Assembly (NCBI GenBank): GCA_963759735.1
Contig: CAVXAF010000001.1
Coordinates: 512,679 to 576,678, forward strand
Source of the DNA: Hyphomicrobium_A sp963759735
Lineage (GTDB): Bacteria > Pseudomonadota > Alphaproteobacteria > Rhizobiales > Hyphomicrobiaceae
DNA: 64,000 nt
Reading direction: 5' to 3'
The stretch's first letter is position 1. Each line of letters opens with the position of its first letter. This document shows positions 56,307 through 64,000 of this stretch, one piece after another. A program made the translations under genes and the position numbers. The notes beneath the pieces are model-generated. The model searched no databases. It was not told the DNA's origin and saw only the letters and a list, made by a program, of their open reading frames with translations.

Positions 56307-56498
56307 ATGGGCATTTTTGACTTTCTGCTTGGCTCAAGCGACCGCGATCCCGACGAGGCACCGCCGCCGGCCGGGCGTGGACCCGACATCGACAAGCGCC
56401 GTATAAAAACCCAGCCGGAGAAGGATCTGCGCAAGGTTCAATCGCAATATGACCCCAAGCGTGGCGAGTTCAGGCCGGACAAAAAAAGCCGCTCTTAG
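56307..56498 (+). CDS. small charged protein (63 aa)
   Basis: Begins MGIFDFLLGSSDRDPDEAPP and continues DIDKRRIKTQPEKDLRKVQS, ending DKKSRS. It has a hydrophobic N-terminal patch, then a highly charged tail. AGAGGACGAAACAC upstream gives a reasonable ribosome binding site. No family recognised. Confidence 0.55.
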   Translation: MGIFDFLLGSSDRDPDEAPPPAGRGPDIDKRRIKTQPEKDLRKVQSQYDPKRGEFRPDKKSRS

Positions 56499-56838
56499 TG
56501 CTGCTCGGCGGCGCCGGTCGTTTGTGTTGAGTGTGGGTGCCTTGATAGGTGCCCTCGCTCTTTACGGCTGGGAGCACGGCAGAGAGAAATCGGGTGTTCG
56601 GCTTCATGACGACAGAGCAAAACCAGCTCACCGCCCGCATCACGATCGAATGCCGTGTTGCTGTCCTCGGACGAGCTATGTGAAATGTGGCTGAAGGGGT
56701 TGGCGAAAGAAGCCCCAGCCCTTACTCGATCATTACCCGCAGAGCTGATCGCATTGTTCAACGCAACGCAAAGCAGACGAACTCCCGCCTTCAAGTGGGC
56801 TAGCTCGCAGCCAAACGCCAGATAGTGACGACCGGCCA

Positions 56839-57119
56839 TCAATCGAGAGGCTTGAGCAACTCGGGAGAAAGGTCGTAAGCACCAGCGGCGGCGATATTGT
56901 AGATGAACTCGGCAATAACGGGCGCCCTGCGCATTTCTCATCGCGCAGCCGCCACAGGGCCCGCGCTTTTGCGTTGGCGAGGCACACTCGCATCGCGCTG
57001 TCGATGCCCTGGTCGACGTTCTCTACGGCTTCGCGAAGCAGTGCAAGGTCGTGCTCCGGCACCTCTGCCGAAGAGGCCGACAATGCCAATCTCTTGATGC
57101 CTCGCTGCCGCGCGTTCAT
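56839..57119 (-). pseudogene. conserved small protein, one frameshift
   Basis: From ATG 57119: MNARQRGIKRLALSASSAEV, PEHDLALLREAVENVDQGID, RALWRLRDEK. Near 56940 the frame shifts by one base and ends PVIAEFIYNIAAAGAYDLSP, ELLKPLD with a stop at 56839. The restored product has about 93 residues and both pieces are clearly protein-like. No function known. Confidence 0.55.
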
Positions 57120-57205
57120 GGGACTCCGATGGTGGCGGCCATTGTCGCTCGGGGTGTTTGCGTTGCCTTTAAAAGGGCGAGAGCAATTTTCTTAGCTTCG
57201 TCGGC

Positions 57206-57493
57206 TTACTCGGCTTGTGACTCGTTGGAACTCGCCGACAGCAATGCCTGCGATGCAGCGCAACCGGGCGATCGGCTGATAGGTTGCGCGCTTTCCGATG
57301 ATGGCGCCGGCGCTGTTGAGCCACAGCCAAGAGGTTCTTCAGAACCGGTCAATTGCTGCGTACTGCGGGCATCAATTCTAGAGCATGCGTCAGTTAGGCC
57401 TGCCGTACGGACGGCGGCGGTCACGGCGGTCATGGTGTCTCCCAGGGCATCCAGATCGAGGTGCTCAAAGGCGAGAACCTTCTTGAAACCCAT
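57206..57493 (-). CDS. hypothetical protein, weak
   Basis: Starts MGFKKVLAFEHLDLDALGDT with GGAGC eight bases upstream. The second half is Ser/Ala/Gln-rich low complexity, so a frameshift may have altered it. No family recognised. Confidence 0.3.
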   Translation of the reverse strand: MGFKKVLAFEHLDLDALGDTMTAVTAAVRTAGLTDACSRIDARSTQQLTGSEEPLGCGSTAPAPSSESAQPISRSPGCAASQALLSASSNESQAE

Positions 57494-57730
57494 GCTCCGC
57501 CGCTCCTCGATGCAACCGCTGGCGGCTCCGGCTTGGGCACATCCTTGATCAAAGGATCAAATTGTGGCCCGCTAAGTGACGTGCTCGGCGGCGAAATCGC
57601 ACATTGCAGATTTTTCTCCGACGCGGGTCTGCATTTCGTACGCGAGGCCGCATTGGGCCGATCGTAGTGCGCCGCCAACTTACGGCTGCGGCAACGGCAA
57701 ACTGTCGTCGGGTTCCGGCCGACCAGCCTA

Positions 57731-58117
57731 TCAGCGTCGACGCCCGCGATCATCATCATCGAAGTCGCCGAGCTTATCGAAGCAGCGCTGCAGTTCGTCT
57801 GCGCGGCTCCGCTGTTCTTCGGCGATCTTCCTCCGCGGCACGTATCGGCACCACTGGAAGTGTGGTTTGGCGTCGGCGACCCATGCCGGGCCCCTCAGAC
57901 CGCAACGAAAGCGACTGGCAGCCTCGGCCTGGACGACAGCGATGCGTGCGTACACTTCACATGACGCGCGCTTGCCCTCGACATCTCCGCGGCGGTCGTC
58001 GCGGCCGAACTTGAACGAGAACCCGCCATCGCGGTCCATTCGGATTGATTGCGCCGTGGCGGCGCCGGTGGCCAGAGCTAGGACGGCGACAGCGAGCAGT
58101 GTTTTTGTTGTACGCAT
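57731..58117 (-). CDS. secreted hypothetical protein (128 aa)
   Basis: Signal peptide MRTTKTLLAVAVLALATGAA (cleaved near ATA-QS), then RDGGFSFKFGRDDRRGDVEG, a central Cys-containing helical part (SCEVYARIAVVQAEAASRFR, CGLRGPAWVADAKPHFQWC), and an acidic/basic tail (DFDDDDRGRRR). Four cysteines suggest periplasmic disulfides. The start has CGGAGCACCT upstream. No family recognised. Confidence 0.72.
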   Translation of the reverse strand: MRTTKTLLAVAVLALATGAATAQSIRMDRDGGFSFKFGRDDRRGDVEGKRASCEVYARIAVVQAEAASRFRCGLRGPAWVADAKPHFQWCRYVPRRKIAEEQRSRADELQRCFDKLGDFDDDDRGRRR

Positions 58118-58689
58118 AGGTGCTCCGTGGTGCAGACTTCACTTCCAGAAGAGCACACGATTGTGGCGGGTTGCTGCCCGGTCGCTGCCTCCTTGCCCCG
58201 CGTGTCCGGCCAGCGAGGCGGTGGCTGGGAACCCGCCGGCAAAACAAGTGTTGAAACCCAGAAGCTTCCGTCCGCTGCCCGCTTCGCTCATGTCCCCTCG
58301 GTAGTAGCCACTCAGCCCCGGCGCCCCCCGCATCGGATTTTGCTTGTCCGCTACAGGCTGCTGCACGTCACTGCAGCCGACGGTGATGCCACGCGCCTTG
58401 GCAGTGCGACTGCTCTAGCTTGAGACCCTGCGCAACTGACTTGCAGGTGATTACGGCTACGTGGTTGGTCTGGTCGCTGGGTTGGTTCCCATTGAACGGC
58501 TGGGTGTCGGCCCTTCTCCTGATCGCGTCCGTATCGCCGCCAGATATTGGGTGAGATACGGCTGGCTGGCGCCGGCGAGGCTGACCTACAATTCCCGACG
58601 GTGGCAGCGTTAAAGGCAGGCGCAAAAAGAGCTTACCGCCCTCGCGGTCCCGCCCCTGCTCGAGCGCCAGGCATGGGGCGGCGAGACAA

Positions 58690-58890
58690 CACCACGCGCG
58701 CGATGTGTTGAGCCCGTCAAGCCTGCCGTAAGACTCTAACTCATAGGGCGAGACAAGCGACAAGCCGATTGCGGCGCCGCCTGTCAGTAGATAAACGATA
58801 TGGCGGTGGCCGCTAACGTGCCCGCGAACACGGCGGCCCACTCTACATAACTTGTACCAGAGTGAGCTGGCGCCGAGGCCGAGAACAACA
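58690..58890 (-). pseudogene. relic of a small membrane protein
   Basis: Two frames together give HSGTSYVEWAAVFAGTLAAT followed by AISF and, one frame over, LLTGGAAIGLSLVSPYELES. This resembles the N-terminal two spans of a hypothetical membrane-protein family common in Hyphomicrobiales (VEWAAVFAGTLAATAIS...LLTFGAAIGLS). The rest is missing or unreadable. Confidence 0.5.
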
Positions 58891-59072
58891 TCACGACGAT
58901 GACGAGACCACACTCCGGTCGAACGGCTACCGCAAGTTATGGCGGCGATGGGTTACGCGAGTAATTCTATTGCAGCAGTGGAAGCAGCGTTGTGAAAACC
59001 GCAAAGTGGGCGAACACGAAAAGTGAAATCTTCCGGGTCTTGAAGTCTCCGCCGAGAGAACGGTTATCTTAC

Positions 59073-59638
59073 AATGCGTGCTGGTCCTCCCGGTGCCGGC
59101 CGAACCGCGTCGGCAACATCAACTGTGCTTACGCCCAAGGCGGACCTGCAAAGGAGCCTCGCGGCGCGTCAGAACGAGGTCCTTCCGCCGTACAAGAGCG
59201 CGGTCCTGGATCCGACTCCCGAGCGAGCGAACGGTCCGGCGCCGGTGAAAAGGGTTCGTCAGGACCCAGCGAAAAATCGGAGGGATCGAAGGCGCGCGCT
59301 TCCGAGAAGTCGAGCCGGCCCCGCGAACGCTCCTTGCATTGTTCCTCCTGCTACAGCCCGGTGCTTGCGACTATCTGCGCCAGCGGTTTGCTTTGGGACG
59401 GGCTGAGTTCTCCCTCCGTTGGCCGCAGCGACAAGCGTGCGTACAGTGGACCTAGCTCGGTATCGCCGACCGCGGCGCGTCCGGCCGAAGCCCCGGCGGG
59501 TGCATCTGGTGCAGCCTGCGCGACCGAGCCGCCGAACAGCGTGTCGATCCGCGTGTTCAGCGTGCTGCAAAAGGTGGGCACTACTCCATCGGTACGCGAT
59601 GCCGTCCATGCAGCGCATCACTTGGTCGGGCATTACTA
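59073..59638 (+). pseudogene. chimeric relic: DUF1236-type N-terminus joined to L,D-transpeptidase fragment
   Basis: The left part reads NINCAYAQGGPAKEPRGASE and RGPSAVQERGPGSDSRASER, closely paralleling the N-terminus of the intact protein at 45995 (CANAQEGPPEGPTSASERGS). The right part reads RVFSVLQK and, in the next frame, MPSMQRITWSGI. This parallels IFTVLQKNKD and MPNMQRITWSGI of the L,D-transpeptidase at 62177. The catalytic SHGC part is missing and the frame ends. It appears to be a fusion of two decayed genes. Confidence 0.65.
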
Positions 59639-59639
59639 A

Positions 59640-60823
59640 ACCCCATTAATCCGTTTCCGGAACATTGTGGATCAGGAGCCGTTCGATGGGGCTGGCGCTA
59701 TATCAAGGCAATGCACGACATGAACGAGATGTTCACCGAGGTCTTTAAGCGGTTCCAAGTCAGGTAAGCACCGCCGCTTCACGTGCCTTTTCGAAATGCT
59801 GTCTGCGCCTCTGCATAAGCCTGGTCTGCTTTGCCGCCCTTTATGGTGCGCGCCAAACTCCGCCACGGTGGGCAATCTCCGGCACGTCAGTCTATCCGCG
59901 TTAGCGACAGCTGGACCCTCACGCCTTAGTCAGCCGTTCGCCGGTCCGGCGACGCTCGCCTTGAAATCCCGCTTCCCGTGCAAGGGCAGCACGAAGAGCG
60001 ACCCAAGCGCAGCCAAATTGTTGCGCTCCTTAGATTGATACCGCCGCAACCAATTCCGCACTGGTGCATTGAAAAACGATGCCGCAAGCGCGAATGCTTG
60101 GAGGACCAACGCAAAAGCTGCTTGTGGCATGGCAGGCCCTTGCCGTGCCTCTGGTCGTCGAATTCAGCGTTGTTCTCCCGGAGCCAGAAGTCGTTTCGGC
60201 GCCCGTTTCGGGTGGTCTTCCGAAGGCAGTTACATCCGCCTCAACTCCAATGGCAATCCCGTTAGCCAAGCAGGAGGCCGCCCCCCGTGCGCATTGCTCG
60301 CGGCAACCTGACGAGGTGCCGTCAACCTATCAAGGACTTCGCCGCGAGCTTCTAGACGAGCGCTAACTTGAGGTGTCTTTATCGTGACCTCCGGAGCGCG
60401 CAGATTGCGGTCCTCTCGGCTTCATTCTACGCCATTTACGGCTTCGCGCGGTGGCAGCGCGGGTTTTACGGCCAGCGCCAAGCGGCACAATTCTCATCCC
60501 GGTGAACCAGTGTCGGACAAATCGGAGGCAAAACGTACGTTACAGACGTTGTAACCATCAGAGACCCGGATTGCAGGTATTTTCGCCGACACGCAGGCGG
60601 TCTGCGCGCTACGCAGCTGAAACGAAACGACCGCTCCGGCCGCCAGCTTTTACTTCCACTGCGCACTTCGGCCCGGCGCTCCCACAGTGCCGGGCTTTTT
60701 TCTTCGGAAAGGCACGATCGGACCGAAAGCATCTCGCCGGAGAAGGCTCGTCCCTCTGTCTCAACAACTGTCGGTATGCCATGATCTTGGCATGATCTTC
60801 GCGGCGAGAAGGACTTCTTAAGC
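59640..60823. other. long region without a supported gene
   Basis: About 1.2 kb with no convincing coding region on either strand. A minus-strand frame at 59930-60130 (MPQAAFALVLQAFALAASFF) is possible but lacks a clear start signal. A strong terminator at 60671-60701 implies a transcript ends here on the plus strand, so an unrecognised small RNA or relic gene upstream is possible. Confidence 0.4.
60671..60701 (+). terminator. intrinsic terminator
   Basis: Stem gcccggc (60671-60677) and gccgggc (60689-60695) followed by six T. There is no intact gene immediately upstream on the plus strand. Confidence 0.85.
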
Positions 60824-61915
60824 GTGAACGCTGAAACCATCATCCCGAAGGACGAGCCGCAGCGCATGGCTGCGGTGAGGCGTTACGACATCCTCGATAC
60901 CCCTCCGGACGGATCGTTCGACCGTATCACCGCGATCGCCGCGCGCCGTTTCAATGTGCCGATCTCGATCATCAGCATCGTGGACCACGACCGCATCTGG
61001 TTCAAATCCCACCATGGCGTGCCGGTGGAGCAGATCGCCCGTGAGCCGGGTCTGTGCGCGTCGGCTATTCTGTCGCCTGAGCCGCATATCCTTACTGACG
61101 CGAAGGCTGATCCACGCTCGCTTGCAAACCCTCTGGTCGCGGGCGACTTCGGGCTCCGCTTCTACGCGGGTGTGCCGCTCCGGACCAGCGATGGCTACAA
61201 TCTCGGCACGCTTTGCATCATCGACAAGGAAGCGCGCCCGATCGATCAGAGACAGATCGACGATCTCACGGACCTTGCGTCCGTCGTTATGGACCAATTG
61301 GAGTTGCGGCTATCCGCTCGCCGGGCGGTCTCCAGGGCCGAGATCATGGCCCGCGAGATCGATCACCGCGTCATGAACAGCCTGCAATTCATCTCTAGCC
61401 TGTTGGCGATGCAGAGCCGGGCGCCGGATGTGACCGATGCCGCCGCGGAACAATTGCAGATGGCCGCCAATCGCGTCGCGGCAGTCGCCCGCGTGCATCG
61501 GAATTTTTATTCGGACACAGCGGCCGAAGTATCCTGCATCACGTTTATTCGCCGTCTCTGCGCCGACCTGTCGAACATCCTCGGCAAGCCCATCGACGTG
61601 CATGGCGACGAAGGCAACGTTCCGACGACCCGCATTCAGCCGATCGGTCTCCTGGTGAACGAACTGGTCACCAACGCGGCGAAGCACGGCATGGGAAAGA
61701 TCGACGTTACTTACAAGATCGAAGGCGACATCCACGAACTCAGCGTTTGCGACGACGGCGAAGGGCTGCCGGCCGGTTTCGACCCCGAACAGAGCGTGAC
61801 CGGCCTCGGAATGAGGGTGGTCACGATCCTCGCAAGCCAACTCGGCGGGCGCGTGACCGCGCTCGCCAATCCGACCGGCCGGGGGGCGTGCTTTACGGTA
61901 ACCTTCCCCACTTAG
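60824..61915 (+). CDS. GAF-domain sensor histidine kinase (HisKA_2 type)
   Basis: 363 residues, intact. N-terminal GAF domain (about 20-165): RRYDILDTPPDGSFDRITAI, FYAGVPLRTSDGYNLGTLCI. Kinase domain: acceptor His in AREIDHRVMNSLQFISSLLA, N box LLVNELVTNAAKHGMGKI, G boxes CDDGEGLPAG and TGLGMRVVTILASQLGG. No membrane span. Proteins with this GAF start (ILDTPPDG.FDRIT) are frequent in Hyphomicrobiales and may sense small ligands or light/redox state. No response regulator gene adjoins it. Confidence 0.9.
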   Translation: MNAETIIPKDEPQRMAAVRRYDILDTPPDGSFDRITAIAARRFNVPISIISIVDHDRIWFKSHHGVPVEQIAREPGLCASAILSPEPHILTDAKADPRSLANPLVAGDFGLRFYAGVPLRTSDGYNLGTLCIIDKEARPIDQRQIDDLTDLASVVMDQLELRLSARRAVSRAEIMAREIDHRVMNSLQFISSLLAMQSRAPDVTDAAAEQLQMAANRVAAVARVHRNFYSDTAAEVSCITFIRRLCADLSNILGKPIDVHGDEGNVPTTRIQPIGLLVNELVTNAAKHGMGKIDVTYKIEGDIHELSVCDDGEGLPAGFDPEQSVTGLGMRVVTILASQLGGRVTALANPTGRGACFTVTFPT

Positions 61916-62176
61916 TGCTTCCGTTGTGGTCCGCTGCGCGAAGTGCGCAGTTTCGGATGATTGGTTCATCATAGATGTGGTGAAGGAGTATCATCAAGCG
62001 CGGGTCGCTGCCGTAGCCGGGCAAGTGGTCAATTCAGGGAGACGCACGCGATAAACGTTCGACTGCATCGACGCTTTTGGACCGGATCACGAGCCGAGGG
62101 ACGCCGGCCTCGTGCAACAAACATCCGGCTTGCGCGTTAGCGATATGACCTTAACGAGCTGCAGAGAACATATCCC

Positions 62177-63538
62177 GTGATCATATCAAAAGTGTCAGGC
62201 GCTGCGGCCTGGCTTGCAGTCGTTTTCGCCGTTGGTGCGGAGGCTCGCGAGGCGCGAGGGGCTTGGGACAAAATCGCCGGGGGCCGCGAAGCGGGGAAGC
62301 CAGTCCTTGCCGTCATAGGCCTCCGCCAGCAGAAGATCACCGTCTACAACTCGGAAGGGCCGGTTCTGCAGGCGCCGGTGTCGACGGGGCGCAGGGCATA
62401 CGAAACCCCCGCCGGCATCTTTACCGTCCTGCAAAAAAACAAGGACCACGTCTCTAACCTTTATGAGGACGCGGAGATGCCCAACATGCAGCGCATCACC
62501 TGGTCGGGAATAGCCCTGCACGGCGGTCCGCTTCCAGGCTATCGCGCTTCTCATGGCTGCATCCGCCTTCCCTATGGCTTCGCAGAGCGCATATTCGACC
62601 TGACGAGTGTCGGAACGCGCGTCGTAATCGTACCTGATAGAGCGGATGCCCTCCCCGTCACCCATCCTCTCCTGGAGCGACTGGAGCTGGCGGCAGCCGG
62701 TGCTACGCCAGCGAGCAGCGTAGAGCGCGCCCGCGAAGCGGCAACAAGTGCGGTCAGCGGGGCGGCCGCTGCGGCCAAGAAGGCGGATCAGGCACGCGCC
62801 GCCGCACGCCGCGCCGAAGCGGCCCGCGACAATGTCGTCAAGCGTCTCGACGCGGCTGTGAAGAGAGCAGAGGCTCAAAAAGCCGGACCAGCGAAACTTC
62901 GTGCAGAAGCGCAGGCGGCAAAGTTGCGCGACACTGCTGCAGTAAAGATGACAGATGCCGAAGCCGCGCAAAAAGCGGCGCAAGCAATCGAAGCAGACCG
63001 GATCGCGGCGGAGGCCCGTGCGCGTGAAGCGCGGTCGCGCGCCTGGCCGCTGTCAATAATGGTCAGTCTCAAGACCCAGAAGATCTACGTGCGTCAGGGT
63101 TTCGAGCCCTTACTGGAACTGCCAGTTATCATCAGTCAGCCGGGTAGGCCGATCGGTACGCACGCTTTCTACGCCACCGAGACGGGCGACGGCGATCGCG
63201 GGTGGATGGCAGCGACCGTAAAGGCCGAAGCAAATGAGCGTGCCCGCGACGCCCTCGATCGCATTGAGATCCCACCGGAGGTGTCGGAAATGCTGGCAAC
63301 CGCCATCTGGATGGGCTCGGCGCTGTTCGTCACGGATGAGGCTCCCTATAGGGAGACGGCGGCGGGCACCGACTTTATCATTGTCCTCAGCGACGAGCCG
63401 CAGGGAGCTCTCAAGATACGGCTTCCCGAGCCGGCGGAGCGGCCTGTCGCCCAAACGCGTCGCCGAGGGCAGACGATCAGAAGCTACAGGTCGGTTGCAC
63501 AGGACCACCACTTCCGGCATCCGCTGGGCGGCTTCTAA
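62177..63538 (+). CDS. exported L,D-transpeptidase with coiled coil and second YkuD-like half
   Basis: 453 residues from GTG 62177. A signal sequence (AAAWLAVVFAVGAEA) is followed by a YkuD catalytic domain (about 42-155) with HGG at 115-117 and SHGCIRLP (His126, Cys128), which cross-links peptidoglycan stem peptides or attaches proteins. An Ala/Lys/Arg/Glu-rich coiled coil (about 180-285) leads to a C-terminal region. Its start (WPLSIMVSLKTQKIYVRQGF, PIGTHAFYATETGDG) resembles the N-terminal half of a YkuD domain but lacks SHGC. A basic tail ends HPLGGF. The second half may be a non-catalytic binding module. A decayed fragment of a related gene lies at 59550-59638. Confidence 0.88.
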   Translation: MIISKVSGAAAWLAVVFAVGAEAREARGAWDKIAGGREAGKPVLAVIGLRQQKITVYNSEGPVLQAPVSTGRRAYETPAGIFTVLQKNKDHVSNLYEDAEMPNMQRITWSGIALHGGPLPGYRASHGCIRLPYGFAERIFDLTSVGTRVVIVPDRADALPVTHPLLERLELAAAGATPASSVERAREAATSAVSGAAAAAKKADQARAAARRAEAARDNVVKRLDAAVKRAEAQKAGPAKLRAEAQAAKLRDTAAVKMTDAEAAQKAAQAIEADRIAAEARAREARSRAWPLSIMVSLKTQKIYVRQGFEPLLELPVIISQPGRPIGTHAFYATETGDGDRGWMAATVKAEANERARDALDRIEIPPEVSEMLATAIWMGSALFVTDEAPYRETAAGTDFIIVLSDEPQGALKIRLPEPAERPVAQTRRRGQTIRSYRSVAQDHHFRHPLGGF

Positions 63539-64000
63539 GGCAAAGGATTTGCCTCACCCTGTTTATAGGTGCCGTCTCGTGCATAGAGAATTCAGCTTTC
63601 AATTCAGTAGGATCCAATTCACCGGACTCAAAGCTCAGACCGTCATCACCGAACAGCAGCTGAAGGACGCGCCGGAATTCAGCGACGACTCACGGTCCGA
63701 TCGAGTCTGGGAAACCAGCACGCATCGCAACTATGGCGTGAAACCGTATTGGGATGCCTCTGCCTCAACGTAATCCGGGAAAGCACCCTGGCAAATTTGC
63801 AACGCCGCGATGTAATTTCCGTCGCGGCGTTGCCCTGACGGAATATGTGAGCCGATCGGGCGGGCACTAGCTTGGCCAGTGGCGCTTTCTCAAAAGTTTT
63901 GCGAAAAGAGAGGGAGCCAGCCCAGCGCCGGGAGCGAAAGCAGCGTCGAACGTTGACGTCAGCGACGTCGCATGAGCAGACCTCGCGCGTCTCACCGTGG
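63539..64000. other. 3' intergenic region with one strong hairpin
   Basis: No supported gene to the end of the window. A short frame near 63543-63773 lacks a start signal. Confidence 0.4.
63800..63832. terminator. perfect 11-bp hairpin
   Basis: Arms caacgccgcga (63800-63810) and tcgcggcgttg (63822-63832) with an 11-base loop and no T-run. It lies about 260 bp after the L,D-transpeptidase stop, so it may serve as a weak terminator or belong to a leftward transcript entering from the right. Confidence 0.55.

Noticed and set aside
60451..60795. 115-codon plus-strand frame upstream of the GAF kinase
   Set aside because: It runs through the strong terminator hairpin at 60671-60701 and has Arg/Leu/Ser-rich composition without a family match.
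1..64000. tRNA, rRNA, tmRNA and prophage genes
   Set aside because: No cloverleaf with a CCA-end pattern, rRNA core sequence, integrase, capsid or terminase gene was recognised while reading both strands.

Overview
The window looks like a chromosomal stretch from an alphaproteobacterium of the order Hyphomicrobiales (Rhizobiales), perhaps near Bradyrhizobium, Xanthobacteraceae or Hyphomicrobiaceae. This is an inference from high GC content and from protein families common in that order: HWE and HisKA_2 kinases, a CHASE2-SpoIIE phosphatase, FecR and TPR/beta-barrel proteins, and DUF1236, DUF6894, DUF1488, DUF6600 and DUF5985 small proteins. No rRNA, tRNA, CRISPR array or intact insertion sequence was seen.

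Layout. 1-1054: C-terminal end of an FdhF/YdeP-type molybdopterin oxidoreductase with one frameshift. 1.3-3.1 kb: secreted trypsin-like protease, glutathione transferase, a 47-residue basic protein. 3.3-9.7 kb: a partner-switching signalling block (anti-sigma kinase, STAS antagonist and glutaminase on minus; divergent CHASE2-SpoIIE phosphatase on plus), converging on a FecR protein and a TPR/beta-barrel protein. 10-22 kb: mostly intact housekeeping or accessory genes (SHOCT-like protein, EEP-family enzyme, acyl-CoA dehydrogenase, diguanylate cyclase, winged-helix plus two DUF5985 proteins, CPBP protease, homocysteine methyltransferase family, TetR regulator). 22-34 kb: two polysaccharide loci with cyclic-di-GMP enzymes. 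The first is an NfrB-like glycosyltransferase, a UDP-GlcNAc 2-epimerase and an HlyD-type adaptor, with a GGDEF protein upstream. The second is an Alg44/HlyD-like protein, a BcsA-like glycosyltransferase with PilZ, and a GH5 glycanase. A PAS-GGDEF protein lies between them. 35-37 kb: gene graveyard (DUF421, DUF305-like, RND pump end, IS1182-type transposase end). 38-43 kb: HWE kinase, response regulator, RsbQ-like hydrolase and PAS histidine kinase. 43-48.6 kb: island of small secreted or membrane proteins with several strong hairpin terminators. 49-52 kb: a lipase-like membrane protein and its membrane partner, bracketed by copies of a dispersed repeat. 52-59.6 kb: small genes and decayed genes (PilZ protein, DUF6894, lipoprotein, a DUF1236/L,D-transpeptidase chimera). 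60.8-63.5 kb: GAF histidine kinase and L,D-transpeptidase.

The dominant theme is envelope and exopolysaccharide control through cyclic-di-GMP (three GGDEF proteins, all with RxxD inhibitory sites, and two PilZ domains), two-component signalling and anti-sigma partner switching. A striking feature is the density of frameshifts. Between about 22 and 59 kb roughly half of the recognisable genes are interrupted by one to three single-base shifts. From 1 to 22 kb and after 60 kb nearly all long genes are intact. This is either a decaying accessory region or locally poor sequence, and that should be settled before loss of function is inferred for any one gene.
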